A stretch of DNA of 37,818 nucleotides from Paracoccaceae bacterium (GCA_947371955.1 CANBRQ010000020.1:1-37818); one strand, 5' to 3'; numbered from the stretch's first letter, positions 1 through 7,675 are shown. Numbers and translations are program-made. Notes: a model not told the origin generated them from the letters alone.

Positions 1-609
1 ATCCTGCGCCTGATCCAGTCCGAGGGCAAAGTCCTCCTCGACGGCAAGAACATCTCGAACATCTCCAAATCCGAACTCCGCCCGCTGCGCCGTGACATGC
101 AGGTGGTCTTTCAGGACCCCTTCGGCTCCCTGTCCCCCCGTATGACGGCCGAGGCCATCATCTCGGAAGGCCTCGGGGTCCACGGTGTCGAAAAAGGCCG
201 CAACCGCCGCGACATGGTGGCCGAGATCATGGCCGAGGTCGGCCTGGACCCCGGCACCATGCACCGCTACCCGCACGAATTCTCCGGCGGCCAAAAGCAG
301 CGCATCGCCATCGCCCGCGCCATGATCCTGCGGCCCCGGCTGGTGGTGCTGGATGAACCCACAAGTGCCCTCGACATGACGGTGCAAGTGCAGATCGTCG
401 ACCTGCTGCGCGACCTGCAAAAGGATCACGGTCTGGCCTATGTCTTCATCTCCCACGACCTGCGCGTTGTCCGCGCGCTGTCCCACAAGGTCATGGTGAT
501 GCGGAATGGCGATGTCATTGAAGCGGGCCCCGCCGAAACCCTGTTTGCCAATCCGCAAGAAGACTATACCAAGGCATTGCTGACCGCTGCTTTTGGACCC
601 CCTGCATGA
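1..609 (+). CDS. Peptide-type ABC transporter ATP-binding protein (C-terminal part)
   Basis: The frame is open from the first base, so the 5' part lies outside the window; 202 residues are visible. This is the second half of an ABC ATPase of the oligopeptide/nickel family. Visible motifs are the Q-loop region VVFQDPFGSLSPRM (residues 34-47 of the fragment), the signature SGGQKQRIAIARAM, Walker B LVVLDEPTSALD, the D-loop and the switch histidine in FISHDLRVVRAL. The PFGSLSPRM and SALDMTVQ wording fits the C-terminal domain of YejF-type double ATPases, but DppF/OppF-like proteins are not excluded because the N-terminus is missing. It would power import of peptides or similar solutes at the inner membrane. 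Its stop overlaps the next start (ATGA at 606-609), which implies translational coupling with the glycosyltransferase. Confidence 0.9.
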   Translation: MLRLIQSEGKVLLDGKNISNISKSELRPLRRDMQVVFQDPFGSLSPRMTAEAIISEGLGVHGVEKGRNRRDMVAEIMAEVGLDPGTMHRYPHEFSGGQKQRIAIARAMILRPRLVVLDEPTSALDMTVQVQIVDLLRDLQKDHGLAYVFISHDLRVVRALSHKVMVMRNGDVIEAGPAETLFANPQEDYTKALLTAAFGPPA

Positions 610-1832
610 AAATCCTCTTCGTCCACCAGAATTTCCCCGGCCAATATCTTTACCTTGCCCCTGAATTGAAAAAGCGCGGCCATGATTGCGTGGCCATGAC
701 AGACATCGTCAACACCCGTGACAGCGCCATCCCCGTGCTGAAATACAAGCACGAGGCGCAAGCGCCCGACCCCGCCACCACCCGTCTCGGCCGCAACTAC
801 ATCCAGATGTCAGACCGCGGCGTCACCGTCGCCCGCGCCGCCCTGCAACTGCGCCAGCAGCGCAATTACATCCCCGACGTGATCTTTGGCCATTCTGGCT
901 GGGGCGAAACGCTGTTCCTGAAAGAGGTCTGGCCCGAAGCCAAGCTGCTGATCTATGCCGAGTTCTACTATCGCGGCCGTGGCGCCGATGTCGGCTTTGA
1001 TCCCGAATTCTCCAAACCCAACTTCGATCAGGTCATCATTGCGCAGGGTCGCGCCTGTCACCTCGGCCAGTCCCTGCTGCACGCCGATGCCGGGCTTTCC
1101 CCCACCGAATGGCAGGCTTCCACCTACCCGCCCGCACTGCGCCGCATGATCGAGGTCATCCATGATGGTGTGAACACCACCGTCATGGCCCCGCAACCCG
1201 CCGCCCGCTTCATCCTGCCCACCGGTCAGATCCTGACCCCGCAGGACGAGGTGCTGACCTTCGTCAACCGCAACCTCGAACCCTATCGCGGCTACCATAT
1301 CTTCATGCGCGCCCTGCCCGACGTGCTGAAGGCCCGCCCCGATGCGCATGTCGTGATCGTCGGCGGCGATGAAGTCAGCTACGGCGGCGCGCCCAAAGGC
1401 GCCAAGGGCTGGAAAGAGACAATCCTGAACGAGGTGAAAGACCGCCTCGACCTCTCCCGCGTGCATTTCATGGGCAAGGTCCCCTACGACCAGTTCACCG
1501 CCCTGATGCAGGTCTCGACCGCCCACGCCTACCTGACCTACCCTTTCGTGCTGTCATGGTCGATGATCGAGGCGATGAGTGCCGGCGCCCATGTGATCGG
1601 TTCCGCCACCCCGCCCGTGCAAGAGGTCATCACCGATGGCGTCAACGGCACCCTCGTCAATTTCTTCGACATCAAAGGCTGGAGCGCCAAACTGACCGAG
1701 GCCCTCGCCAATCGCGCCAAATTCCAGCCCCTGCGCCAAGCCGCCCGCCAAACTGCGCTTGACCGTTACGATCAGCGCATCCTCTTGCCCCGCATGGTCG
1801 ATTTCGTGGAACGCCACGGCCCCAAACCCTGA
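606..1832 (+). CDS. Glycosyltransferase family 4 (GT-B fold)
   Basis: A 408-residue cytoplasmic glycosyltransferase. The N-terminus MKILFVHQNFPGQY is the first beta strand and loop of a GT-B fold, and the C-terminal half carries the donor-binding region: VNRNLEPYRGYHIFMRALP, then MIEAMSAGAHVIGS and VQEVITDGVNGTLV, which contains the usual glutamate and glycine pattern of GT4 enzymes. No signal peptide or membrane segment is seen. The acceptor and donor sugars cannot be told from sequence; a capsule, exopolysaccharide or lipopolysaccharide role is inference only. The start overlaps the stop of the upstream ABC ATPase gene by ATGA. The gene faces hemN, with 188 bases between the two stops. Confidence 0.88.
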   Translation: MKILFVHQNFPGQYLYLAPELKKRGHDCVAMTDIVNTRDSAIPVLKYKHEAQAPDPATTRLGRNYIQMSDRGVTVARAALQLRQQRNYIPDVIFGHSGWGETLFLKEVWPEAKLLIYAEFYYRGRGADVGFDPEFSKPNFDQVIIAQGRACHLGQSLLHADAGLSPTEWQASTYPPALRRMIEVIHDGVNTTVMAPQPAARFILPTGQILTPQDEVLTFVNRNLEPYRGYHIFMRALPDVLKARPDAHVVIVGGDEVSYGGAPKGAKGWKETILNEVKDRLDLSRVHFMGKVPYDQFTALMQVSTAHAYLTYPFVLSWSMIEAMSAGAHVIGSATPPVQEVITDGVNGTLVNFFDIKGWSAKLTEALANRAKFQPLRQAARQTALDRYDQRILLPRMVDFVERHGPKP

Positions 1833-1840
1833 CCCCCCCA

Positions 1841-1885
1841 ATTTGCGCCTTGCCCAAATACTCCCGCCAAGGGCGAGACAAAAAC
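1841..1885 (-). repeat. Intergenic hairpin/GTATTTG repeat, copy A
   Basis: Read on the minus strand this has a short GC stem (CGCC ctt GGCG) followed by GGGAGTATTTGGGCAAGG, matching the tail of the other copies at 9490, 16047, 19127 and 37716. It is the most degenerate of the five. It lies between the convergent glycosyltransferase and hemN genes, about 135 bases past the hemN stop. Confidence 0.5.
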
Positions 1886-1906
1886 AACGTGCGAAGCGCT
1901 CCATGT

Positions 1907-1928
1907 GTAGGTCGGGGCGTGCCCCGAC
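1907..1928 (+). repeat. REP-like palindrome with GTAG head (R1)
   Basis: GTAG followed directly by GTCGGGG, a 4-base loop CGTG, and CCCCGAC: a perfect 7-bp stem. The head-plus-hairpin layout resembles REP elements mobilised by REP-associated tyrosine transposases in other proteobacteria. There is no T-run on either side, so it is a poor intrinsic terminator. Related elements are at 26447, 28255 and 35432. Confidence 0.55.
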
Positions 1929-1962
1929 TCTCGCGCAACCTCTAACGAATCCTTAACCGATT

Positions 1963-2014
1963 TCACAAAATATCACAAAATCAATGCTTTACCACTGATT
2001 GCACGCGTGCAATC
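1963..2014. other. AT-rich tandem repeat and 18-bp perfect palindrome downstream of hemN
   Basis: TCACAAAAT occurs twice (1963-1971 and 1973-1981), one helical turn apart, in locally AT-rich DNA. A perfect palindrome follows, GATTGCACG at 1997-2005 joined without a spacer to CGTGCAATC at 2006-2014, ending 6 bases before the hemN stop codon. Neither arm is followed by a T-run. I cannot assign a binding protein. The position between two convergent genes is unusual for an operator. Confidence 0.45.
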
Positions 2015-2020
2015 CATCCC

Positions 2021-3373
2021 TCAGATCGCCGCCGAATGCTTGGCCTTGCCCTGATCATAGGCATCAAATCCGCGCGCAATCATCCGCGCCAAAGGCCGCC
2101 CCTGCGGCAGAATGGTCAGCGCCGTCTCATCCAGCGTCACCACGCCCGGAAACACCTCCGCCACCTTGATCAGCATCGCATCAACCTTGTCCGCTTCAAT
2201 CCCGAAGTCCGCCAATTCCGCCCGACCCACCCGGAAATCGCACATCAAAGCCTCGATGATCCGCCCCCGCAACTGGTCCTCTCCGGTAAACACATGCCCC
2301 CGGTGGGTCGAAAACCTCCCCTCCCGGATCGCATGGGTATGCTCTGACGTCCCCGAGGCATTCTGGGCAAACCCCTGCGGAAACCTGGAAATCGACGAAG
2401 CACCCAACCCCACCAAAGTCTGCGCCGTGTCATCGGTATAGCCTTGAAAATTCCGCCGCAAATGCCCGGTGCGCGCTGCGATCGCCATGCCATCCGAAGG
2501 CTTGGCGAAGTGGTCAATCCCGATCTCGTCATAGCCATCCGCTACGAACATCTCCTTGGCAACCTCGTACAGGTCCAGCCGTTCCTCAGGCGTTGGCATC
2601 GCATCCGAGGGGATCATCTGCTGCCGCCGGCTCATCCATGGCACATGGGCATAGCCATACAAGGCCACCCGGTCTGGAGAGAATGACAACAGTTTCCCCA
2701 CCGAATCCGCAATCCTTGCCTGTGTCTGGTGCGGCAAGCCGAACAGGATGTCGGCGTTCAGGCTGGTCACCCCGCGCGCCCGGATCATCTCCACCACATT
2801 CCTGGTCAATTCAAAGCTCTGCTCGCGCCCGATGATCTTCTGGATCTCGGGGTCAAAGTCCTGCACCCCAATGGAGGCGCGGTTCATCCCCGCCGCCGTC
2901 AAGGCATCCAGCCGCGCCGCATCCACCTCATTCGGGTCAATCTCGACCGAGAATTCCGCTCCCTCCGCGAGGGGCGCCACATCCAGAATGGCCCCCGCCA
3001 AGTCCCGAATCAACCCCGGGGCCAGCAAGGTCGGCGTCCCGCCTCCCAAATGCAGCCGCGACAGCGTCACCCCTTCCGGCAGATGCCGCGCCAAAAGCGC
3101 AATCTCGGCCTGCAGCATCTTGGCGTAGGCAATCACCGGGTCATCGGAACTGGTACCTTGCGTGCGGCAGGCGCAGAACCAGCACAATCTTCGGCAAAAC
3201 GGCACATGCAGGTACAAAGAGATAGAGGAATGGGCCGGAATGGCCTCGATCCAGTTTGCAAACGTCACCGGCCCTACCCCTCCGGCGAATTGCGGAGCGG
3301 TAGGGTACGAGGTGTACCTGGGCACGCGTGCGTCGAAAAGCCCGAAGGCGGCGAGTTGCGAATGTGTGTTCAT
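2021..3373 (-). CDS. hemN: Oxygen-independent coproporphyrinogen III oxidase
   Basis: A radical SAM enzyme that decarboxylates coproporphyrinogen III to protoporphyrinogen IX without oxygen, in haem (and possibly bacteriochlorophyll) synthesis. With the start used here (450 residues) the cluster cysteines are C60, C64 and C67, with the extra C69 typical of HemN (CxxxCxxCxC). LHLGGGTPTLL is the SAM-binding glycine motif, and the N-terminal RVPRYTSYPTAPQF is characteristic of HemN rather than HemW. An in-frame ATG six codons upstream (3391) would add MGDPNR; I chose 3373 because MNTHSQLA aligns with the usual start of the family and GGGTGA lies about 10 bases before it. It is divergent from fnrL, and the shared FNR box at 3408-3421 implies induction at low oxygen. 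Confidence 0.96.
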   Translation of the reverse strand: MNTHSQLAAFGLFDARVPRYTSYPTAPQFAGGVGPVTFANWIEAIPAHSSISLYLHVPFCRRLCWFCACRTQGTSSDDPVIAYAKMLQAEIALLARHLPEGVTLSRLHLGGGTPTLLAPGLIRDLAGAILDVAPLAEGAEFSVEIDPNEVDAARLDALTAAGMNRASIGVQDFDPEIQKIIGREQSFELTRNVVEMIRARGVTSLNADILFGLPHQTQARIADSVGKLLSFSPDRVALYGYAHVPWMSRRQQMIPSDAMPTPEERLDLYEVAKEMFVADGYDEIGIDHFAKPSDGMAIAARTGHLRRNFQGYTDDTAQTLVGLGASSISRFPQGFAQNASGTSEHTHAIREGRFSTHRGHVFTGEDQLRGRIIEALMCDFRVGRAELADFGIEADKVDAMLIKVAEVFPGVVTLDETALTILPQGRPLARMIARGFDAYDQGKAKHSAAI

Positions 3374-3407
3374 GCGGTTAGGGTCACCCATGGTTCATGC
3401 GATTGCC

Positions 3408-3421
3408 TTGATCAGGATCAA
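3408..3421. promoter_or_regulatory. FNR/FnrL binding site (perfect consensus)
   Basis: TTGAT-CAGG-ATCAA is an exact match to the FNR consensus TTGAT-N4-ATCAA. It lies 34 bases upstream of the hemN start used here and 14 bases upstream of the fnrL ATG. For hemN it can serve as an activation site. Its closeness to the fnrL start suggests autorepression of fnrL; this second role is inference. Confidence 0.9.
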
Positions 3422-3435
3422 ATGAAAGGCCCGGC

Positions 3436-4182
3436 ATGTCACTTCACGCGCTGAAACTTGCTCCTCAGGATTGCGGCGATTGCCCGATCCGCCACCGTGC
3501 CGTTTGCGCCCGCTGTGACGGGCCGGAATTGGCCAAGCTGGAAGAGATGAAATACTACCGCAGCTTTGAAGCCGGGCAGAATGTCGTCTGGTCCGGCGAC
3601 CGGATGGATTTTGTGGCCTCGGTGGTTTCCGGGATCGCCTCTCTCACCCAAACCATGGAAGACGGTCGCCGCCAGATGGTGGGCCTTCTGCTTCCCTCCG
3701 ACTTCGTCGGCCGCCCCGGCCGGACGATTGCCCCCTATGACGTCACCGCCACCACCGACCTTGTCATGTGCTGCTTCCGCCGCAAGCCGTTCGAGGAGAT
3801 GATGGGCAGCACCCCGCACGTCGCCCAACGCCTCTTGGAAATGACACTGGACGAGTTGGACGCCGCCCGCGAATGGATGCTGCTTCTGGGCCGCAAGACC
3901 GCACGGGAAAAGATCGCTTCGTTGCTGTCGATCCTTGCCCGCCGCGATGTGGGCCTGAAGGCGAAGGCCGCCAAGGGCCCGATAAGCTTCGACCTGCCCC
4001 TGACCCGCGAGGAGATGGCCGATTACCTTGGCCTGACGCTGGAAACCGTCAGCCGCCAGATGAACGCCCTGAAGCGCGACGGTCTGGTGGAGCTGGAAGA
4101 AAAGCGCCGCATCGTGGTGCCGAACTTCGACCGTCTGGCCAATGAGACCGGCGATGACAGCGATGGCGGCTTCCTGTCCTAG
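3436..4182 (+). CDS. fnrL: Oxygen-sensing transcriptional regulator FnrL (Crp/Fnr family)
   Basis: A 248-residue Crp/Fnr regulator. The N-terminal cysteines C13, C16, C24 and C27, plus the internal C112/C113, are where FNR proteins place the ligands of an oxygen-labile 4Fe-4S cluster. The cyclic-nucleotide-like sensor domain covers about 30-150 and includes the roll segment DFVGRPG. The winged helix at about 188-215 has E203, S206 and R207 in LETVSR, the pattern that reads TTGAT half-sites, agreeing with the FNR box just upstream. Under low oxygen it should activate haem synthesis and respiratory or photosynthetic genes. trmD follows in the same direction after 40 bases. Confidence 0.95.
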   Translation: MSLHALKLAPQDCGDCPIRHRAVCARCDGPELAKLEEMKYYRSFEAGQNVVWSGDRMDFVASVVSGIASLTQTMEDGRRQMVGLLLPSDFVGRPGRTIAPYDVTATTDLVMCCFRRKPFEEMMGSTPHVAQRLLEMTLDELDAAREWMLLLGRKTAREKIASLLSILARRDVGLKAKAAKGPISFDLPLTREEMADYLGLTLETVSRQMNALKRDGLVELEEKRRIVVPNFDRLANETGDDSDGGFLS

Positions 4183-4222
4183 GGCTTTCCCTCTAAACCG
4201 CCCGTCAAACCCGAGGGCGCCC

Positions 4223-5062
4223 ATGCCAGATTCCACGTCAGACGACACTCCCCCTAGCTTCCCCCAGCGCAGCCATGGCCGCCTGAACGTCCAGATCAGC
4301 GCCAAGCCGCGTGATCTGATGGAAGACGTGCAGGTCAAGGGCGCCTTCACCGTCAAGATCGTCACGCTCTTCCCCGAGGCCTTCCCCGGCACCCTCGGCC
4401 TCTCCCTCACCGGCAAGGCGCTGGACCTCGGCCTCTGGCGCATCGTGCCCATCGCCCTGCGTCCCTTCGGCGAGGGCAAGCACCGCAACGTCGACGACAC
4501 CCCCGCCGGCGGCGGCGCCGGCATGGTCCTGCGCGCCGATGTGCTGGACAAGGCGCTGAAAGAGGCCGCCACCGGCGCCAACCCCGACCGCCTGAAATGG
4601 CCCCTCATCTACCTCTCCCCCCGCGGCCGCCCCTTCGACCAAGCCATGGCAAAACGCTTCGCCGCCTGCGAAGGCCTGACCATGATCTGCGGCCGCTTCG
4701 AAGGCATCGACCAGCGCGTCATCGACCACCACCAGATCGAGGAAGTCTCCCTCGGCGACTTCGTCCTCACCGGAGGCGAAATCGCCGCCCAAGCCATGCT
4801 CGACGCCACCGTCCGCCTGCTGCCCAACGTCTTGGGCAACCAAGCCTCAACTGAGGAGGAAAGCTTCTCCGACGGCCTTCTGGAACACCCGCAGTACACC
4901 AAACCCGCCGAGTGGAACGGCCTACCCATCCCCGAGGTTCTGCAATCCGGCCACCACGCCGAAATCGCCAAATGGCGGAAGGCACAGGCGGAGGAGTTGA
5001 CGAAGACCCGGAGGCCGGACCTGTGGCAGGCTTATGTTAGGCGGAAGGGACCGGGGAAGTAG
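4223..5062 (+). CDS. trmD: tRNA (guanine-N1)-methyltransferase
   Basis: A SPOUT-fold enzyme that methylates G37 of tRNAs reading CNN/GGG codons, which prevents frameshifting. Diagnostic segments are TLFPEAFPGTLGLSLTGKA, GGGAGMVLRADVL, the knot region LTMICGRFEGIDQRV, SLGDFVLTGGEIAAQAMLD and the C-terminal SDGLLEHPQYTKPAEWNG. The ATG at 4223 gives 279 residues and is preceded by GAGGG; earlier in-frame ATGs would overlap the end of fnrL and add an unmatched N-terminus. The N-terminal extension of about 45 residues before the catalytic domain is usual in this order. rplS follows after a small ORF on the other strand. Confidence 0.96.
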   Translation: MPDSTSDDTPPSFPQRSHGRLNVQISAKPRDLMEDVQVKGAFTVKIVTLFPEAFPGTLGLSLTGKALDLGLWRIVPIALRPFGEGKHRNVDDTPAGGGAGMVLRADVLDKALKEAATGANPDRLKWPLIYLSPRGRPFDQAMAKRFAACEGLTMICGRFEGIDQRVIDHHQIEEVSLGDFVLTGGEIAAQAMLDATVRLLPNVLGNQASTEEESFSDGLLEHPQYTKPAEWNGLPIPEVLQSGHHAEIAKWRKAQAEELTKTRRPDLWQAYVRRKGPGK

Positions 5063-5098
5063 GGCATGTCTCTGCCCGGAAGCGTGCGCCTTGAGACC

Positions 5099-5245
5099 TT
5101 AGTGGCCCATGGGAATGGTCCACTCCAAATATGCCAATCCCCAACCTAGAACAATGATTGCAAGCAAGGGCAGAATCTTAACGGCGCGCCATTTCTTCAT
5201 GTTTTCATGGATATAGTCCATGAGTGAACTCAAAATGGTATCCAC
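5099..5245 (-). CDS. Small predicted single-pass membrane protein
   Basis: A 48-residue ORF starting at GTG with GGAGA 8 bases upstream; ATG at 5221 is an alternative start. The product has a charged N-terminus (DYIHENMKKWRAVK) followed by one hydrophobic stretch (ILPLLAIIVLGWGLAYL) and a short tail. Base composition is clearly more AT-rich than the neighbours. The same frame stays open and reads plausibly upstream into the rplS leader, so this could be the tail of a decayed longer gene. I do not recognise it. Evidence is limited to the start, the ribosome binding site and the membrane pattern. Confidence 0.42.
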   Translation of the reverse strand: MDTILSSLMDYIHENMKKWRAVKILPLLAIIVLGWGLAYLEWTIPMGH

Positions 5246-5360
5246 GGTCACATTCTCCGGGCCAATACTGTGGTTGAAACTATTGTCGGCTTGGACAAAT
5301 AGCAACGACCGGAAGTTCCGCTTCAAAGTCGCTTGGGTTCGGCTTGGTCCCAACCCTCCC

Positions 5361-5389
5361 TTGACCCGCCCCCTCCCCTCCCCTATACG
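5361..5389 (+). promoter_or_regulatory. Sigma-70 promoter for rplS-rpmE
   Basis: TTGACC (5361-5366), a 17-base spacer and TATACG (5384-5389), followed by a GC-rich discriminator. Transcription would begin near 5396, leaving a leader of about 200 nt before rplS. Confidence 0.7.
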
Positions 5390-5395
5390 CCCGCT

Positions 5396-5594
5396 GTCCG
5401 GGGCTATCCGCCCATCGGGCGCGATTCCTTTTGGCCGTCTCGCGGACCTTCTTCGATCCGCGTGGCTGACGGGAGCCGACAGATAAAGCAGGCCCCATCT
5501 CTGGCGGGCTCCGGCAACGGGGGACCCGGTTGAAGACCAGAAGCTCTGGTGCGGCATCACCTCTGCGGAACACCGCAGGTAACAGGAGACAGGC
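5396..5594 (+). promoter_or_regulatory. Structured 5' leader of rplS
   Basis: The stretch 5246-5594 has no convincing plus-strand gene. Downstream of the promoter it contains GGAGCC and GGCTCC arms that can pair at distance, a hairpin CCAGA-AGC-TCTGG (5537-5549), and GCGG-AACA-CCGC (5565-5576) just before the ribosome binding site GGAGA (5585-5589). A leader of this length and structure ahead of a ribosomal protein gene suggests autogenous or other translational control, but no known leader family was recognised. Confidence 0.5.
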
Positions 5595-5969
5595 ATGAAC
5601 CTGATCGCAATCATCGAGGCTGAGCAGATTGCTGCGCTTGGCAAGAAGATCCCCGATTTCAAGGCGGGTGACACCGTCAAAGTCGGCTACAAAGTGACCG
5701 AAGGTACGCGTTCGCGCGTGCAGAACTACGAAGGCGTCGTGATCGGCCGCAAGGGCGGCGCTACGATTTCGGCAAGCTTCACGGTCCGCAAGATTTCCTT
5801 CGGTGAAGGCGTCGAACGCGTCTTCCCGCTGTATTCCACCAACGTCGACTCGATCGAGGTTGTGCGCCGTGGCCGCGTGCGTCGCGCCAAGCTGTACTAC
5901 CTGCGCGATCGTCGCGGCAAATCCGCCCGGATCGTGGAAGACACCACCTACAAAGCCAAGTCGGAATAA
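5595..5969 (+). CDS. rplS: 50S ribosomal protein L19
   Basis: A 124-residue L19, at the 30S-50S interface. Diagnostic segments are [51 protein letters not shown] and [26 protein letters not shown] lies upstream. It is cotranscribed with rpmE, 11 bases downstream, and has its own promoter and long leader. Confidence 0.98.
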   Translation: MNLIAIIEAEQIAALGKKIPDFKAGDTVKVGYKVTEGTRSRVQNYEGVVIGRKGGATISASFTVRKISFGEGVERVFPLYSTNVDSIEVVRRGRVRRAKLYYLRDRRGKSARIVEDTTYKAKSE

Positions 5970-5980
5970 GGAGCGAAGTC

Positions 5981-6202
5981 ATGAAAAAAGGCATTCACCC
6001 CGACTACCACCTGATCAACGTCAAGATGACGGATGGTTCCGTGTTCACAACCAAGTCCACCTGGGGCAAAGAGGGCGACCAGATGGCGCTCGACATCGAC
6101 CCGCTGGCGCACCCGGCCTGGACCGGCCAGTCGGCCCGTCTGATGGACACCGGCGGCCGCGTGTCGAAGTTCAAGAACAAGTACGCCGGCCTTACGCTGT
6201 AA
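5981..6202 (+). CDS. rpmE: 50S ribosomal protein L31 (form without CxxC)
   Basis: A 73-residue L31 beginning [20 protein letters not shown] and ending in [15 protein letters not shown]. The place where zinc-binding L31 carries its first CxxC reads MTDGS, and the protein contains no cysteine at all, so it cannot be the zinc-ribbon form. AAGGAG precedes the start. Second gene of the rplS operon, which ends at the terminator at 6220. Confidence 0.96.
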   Translation: MKKGIHPDYHLINVKMTDGSVFTTKSTWGKEGDQMALDIDPLAHPAWTGQSARLMDTGGRVSKFKNKYAGLTL

Positions 6203-6219
6203 TCGGACTGACATTCGTG

Positions 6220-6246
6220 AAAGGCGCCTCCTCGGGGGCGCCTTTT
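6220..6246 (+). terminator. Intrinsic terminator of rplS-rpmE
   Basis: AAGGCGCC, 8-base loop, GGCGCCTT, then TT: an 8-bp perfect stem running into a short T-run, 18 bases after the rpmE stop. Confidence 0.85.
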
Positions 6247-6299
6247 GCATTCACGGCTTTGTGTTTCGCGGATGCTCCGGCTTCAGGCATCATGATCCG

Positions 6300-6722
6300 A
6301 TGATCCGTCTCAGCACCCTTTTCCTCCTTGCCAGCGTGACCTGCGCCTCGGCGCAGGACGTGCTTGACACCCTGCGTGGCCAGTATGGCAGCGCGTCGGA
6401 CCCGGCCACGTCTTGCGCCGCCAACCCGCATGATCTGGATTTCATGGCCCAACCGCCCCATGCGATGTTCAGTTGGTCCGCGCCCTGGACCGATGCAGAT
6501 GGCAACTCGGTCAGCTATGAACGCTATGACATGCTCAGCGTCACCGACAACGCGCTTGTCCTGCGGCTGGAAGGTGACACCCGGCGCACCGCCACAGGCG
6601 ACCGCCCGATCTGGCTTCTGCGCCCGACGACCCAGCCCGAGGGCTATTGCTGGGGCCGCACCGACTGGCCCTCGGTCCATTGCGAAAACCAGCAGGTCCG
6701 GTGCGAGAAAGCCACCTCCTGA
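6300..6722 (+). CDS. Small secreted protein of unknown function
   Basis: From the ATG at 6300 the product is 140 residues. It starts with a typical signal peptide (MIRLSTLFLLASVTCASAQ, cleavage after ASA). The mature part has four cysteines and is rich in tryptophan (FSWSAPW, GYCWGRTDWPSVHC), fitting a disulphide-bonded periplasmic protein. I do not recognise a family. An ATG eight bases earlier in another frame stops at once. It lies between the rpmE terminator and mipZ, and a palindromic element follows its stop. Confidence 0.72.
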   Translation: MIRLSTLFLLASVTCASAQDVLDTLRGQYGSASDPATSCAANPHDLDFMAQPPHAMFSWSAPWTDADGNSVSYERYDMLSVTDNALVLRLEGDTRRTATGDRPIWLLRPTTQPEGYCWGRTDWPSVHCENQQVRCEKATS

Positions 6723-6726
6723 CGCA

Positions 6727-6748
6727 CGATTTTTCGCCGAAAAAACTT
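6727..6748 (+). terminator. ATTTTTCG-C-CGAAAAAA palindromic element
   Basis: Begins 5 bases after the stop of the secreted protein gene. ATTTTTCG and CGAAAAAA form a near-perfect odd palindrome followed by CTTC. The same layout is found after the secreted protein gene that ends at 27649. It probably acts as a terminator or mRNA 3' end. Confidence 0.45.
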
Positions 6749-6850
6749 CCCCTGCAACACCCGGCGGCCAAGCTGAGGCTGCCCTGCAAAGCCGCCTTCC
6801 CTATCGGCCATCCGCCGCTTATAGGAAGCGAAAGGCTTGGAGGTGCTGGA

Positions 6851-7675
6851 ATGGCGCATATCATCGTTGTCGGCAACGAAAAGGGTGGCTCGGGCAAGTC
6901 GACCACCTCGATGCATGTGGCCACCGCGCTGTGCCGAATGGGGTTCCGTGTGGGTGCCCTTGACCTTGACCTGCGCCAGAAAAGCTTCGGCCGCTATATC
7001 GAGAACCGTCTGGCCTATCTGGAGCGGGCTGGGCTGACGCTCCCGTCGCCTGACTACCGCGAACTGCCGGAAATCGACGCCGCATTGCTGCAACCCGGCG
7101 AAAACCCCTTCGACCGCCGCCTGTCCGAGGCGGTCTCGGCGCTGGAACCGGTGTCGGATTTCATCGTGATCGACTGCCCCGGCAGCCACACGCGCCTGTC
7201 ACAGATCGCCCATTCGCTGGCCGATACGCTGATCACGCCGATGAACGACAGCTTTGTCGACTTCGATCTTCTGGCGCATGTCGACGCGGAGTCGGGCAAG
7301 GTCAAAGGCCCGTCGATCTATTCCGAGATGGTGTGGAATGCCCGCCAGTTGCGGGCGCAGGCGGGCTTGAAGCCCATCGACTGGATCGTTCTGCGCAACC
7401 GTCTTGGGGCGCAGCAGATGATCAACAAGAAGAAGGTCGGAACGGCGCTGGAAGACCTGTCGCGCCGGATCGGTTTTCGTGTGGTGCCCGGTTTTTCCGA
7501 GCGGGTCATCTTCCGCGAGCTGTTCCCGCGGGGCCTAACGGTGATGGACCTCAAGGACACTGGCGTCGATCAGTTGAATCTGTCCAACATCGGCGCCCGG
7601 CAAGAGGTCCGCGATCTGATCCGCGAACTCAGGCTGCCTGCGATTGAGCAAAACCCCGGAACAGCGCTTGCCTGA
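6851..7675 (+). CDS. mipZ: Division plane positioning ATPase MipZ
   Basis: A ParA/MinD-superfamily ATPase of 274 residues, the same length class as Caulobacter MipZ. It forms gradients from ParB-bound poles and blocks FtsZ assembly there. The deviant Walker A is NEKGGSGKSTTS (residues 9-20). LDLDLRQKSFGRYIENR, TPMNDSFVDFDLL, DWIVLRNRL and FRELFPRGLTVMDL are segments that separate MipZ from other ParA proteins. GGAGG sits 7 bases before the ATG; in-frame codons upstream lack coding character. Its 3' end overlaps a small convergent ORF by 47 bases. Confidence 0.95.
   Translation: MAHIIVVGNEKGGSGKSTTSMHVATALCRMGFRVGALDLDLRQKSFGRYIENRLAYLERAGLTLPSPDYRELPEIDAALLQPGENPFDRRLSEAVSALEPVSDFIVIDCPGSHTRLSQIAHSLADTLITPMNDSFVDFDLLAHVDAESGKVKGPSIYSEMVWNARQLRAQAGLKPIDWIVLRNRLGAQQMINKKKVGTALEDLSRRIGFRVVPGFSERVIFRELFPRGLTVMDLKDTGVDQLNLSNIGARQEVRDLIRELRLPAIEQNPGTALA

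Noticed and set aside
1-609. A truncated or broken ABC transporter gene
   Set aside because: The truncation is the window edge; the frame is intact from base 1 to its stop.
1942-1960. A CtrA-like site (CTAA-N7-TTAACC)
   Set aside because: One mismatch in a short motif, between convergent genes and with no promoter to control; TTAACC alone is common in such genomes.
3299-3320. A fifth GTAGG-headed palindrome (GGGTAC-GAGG-TGTACC)
   Set aside because: It lies inside the conserved N-terminal coding part of hemN and is explained by the protein sequence.
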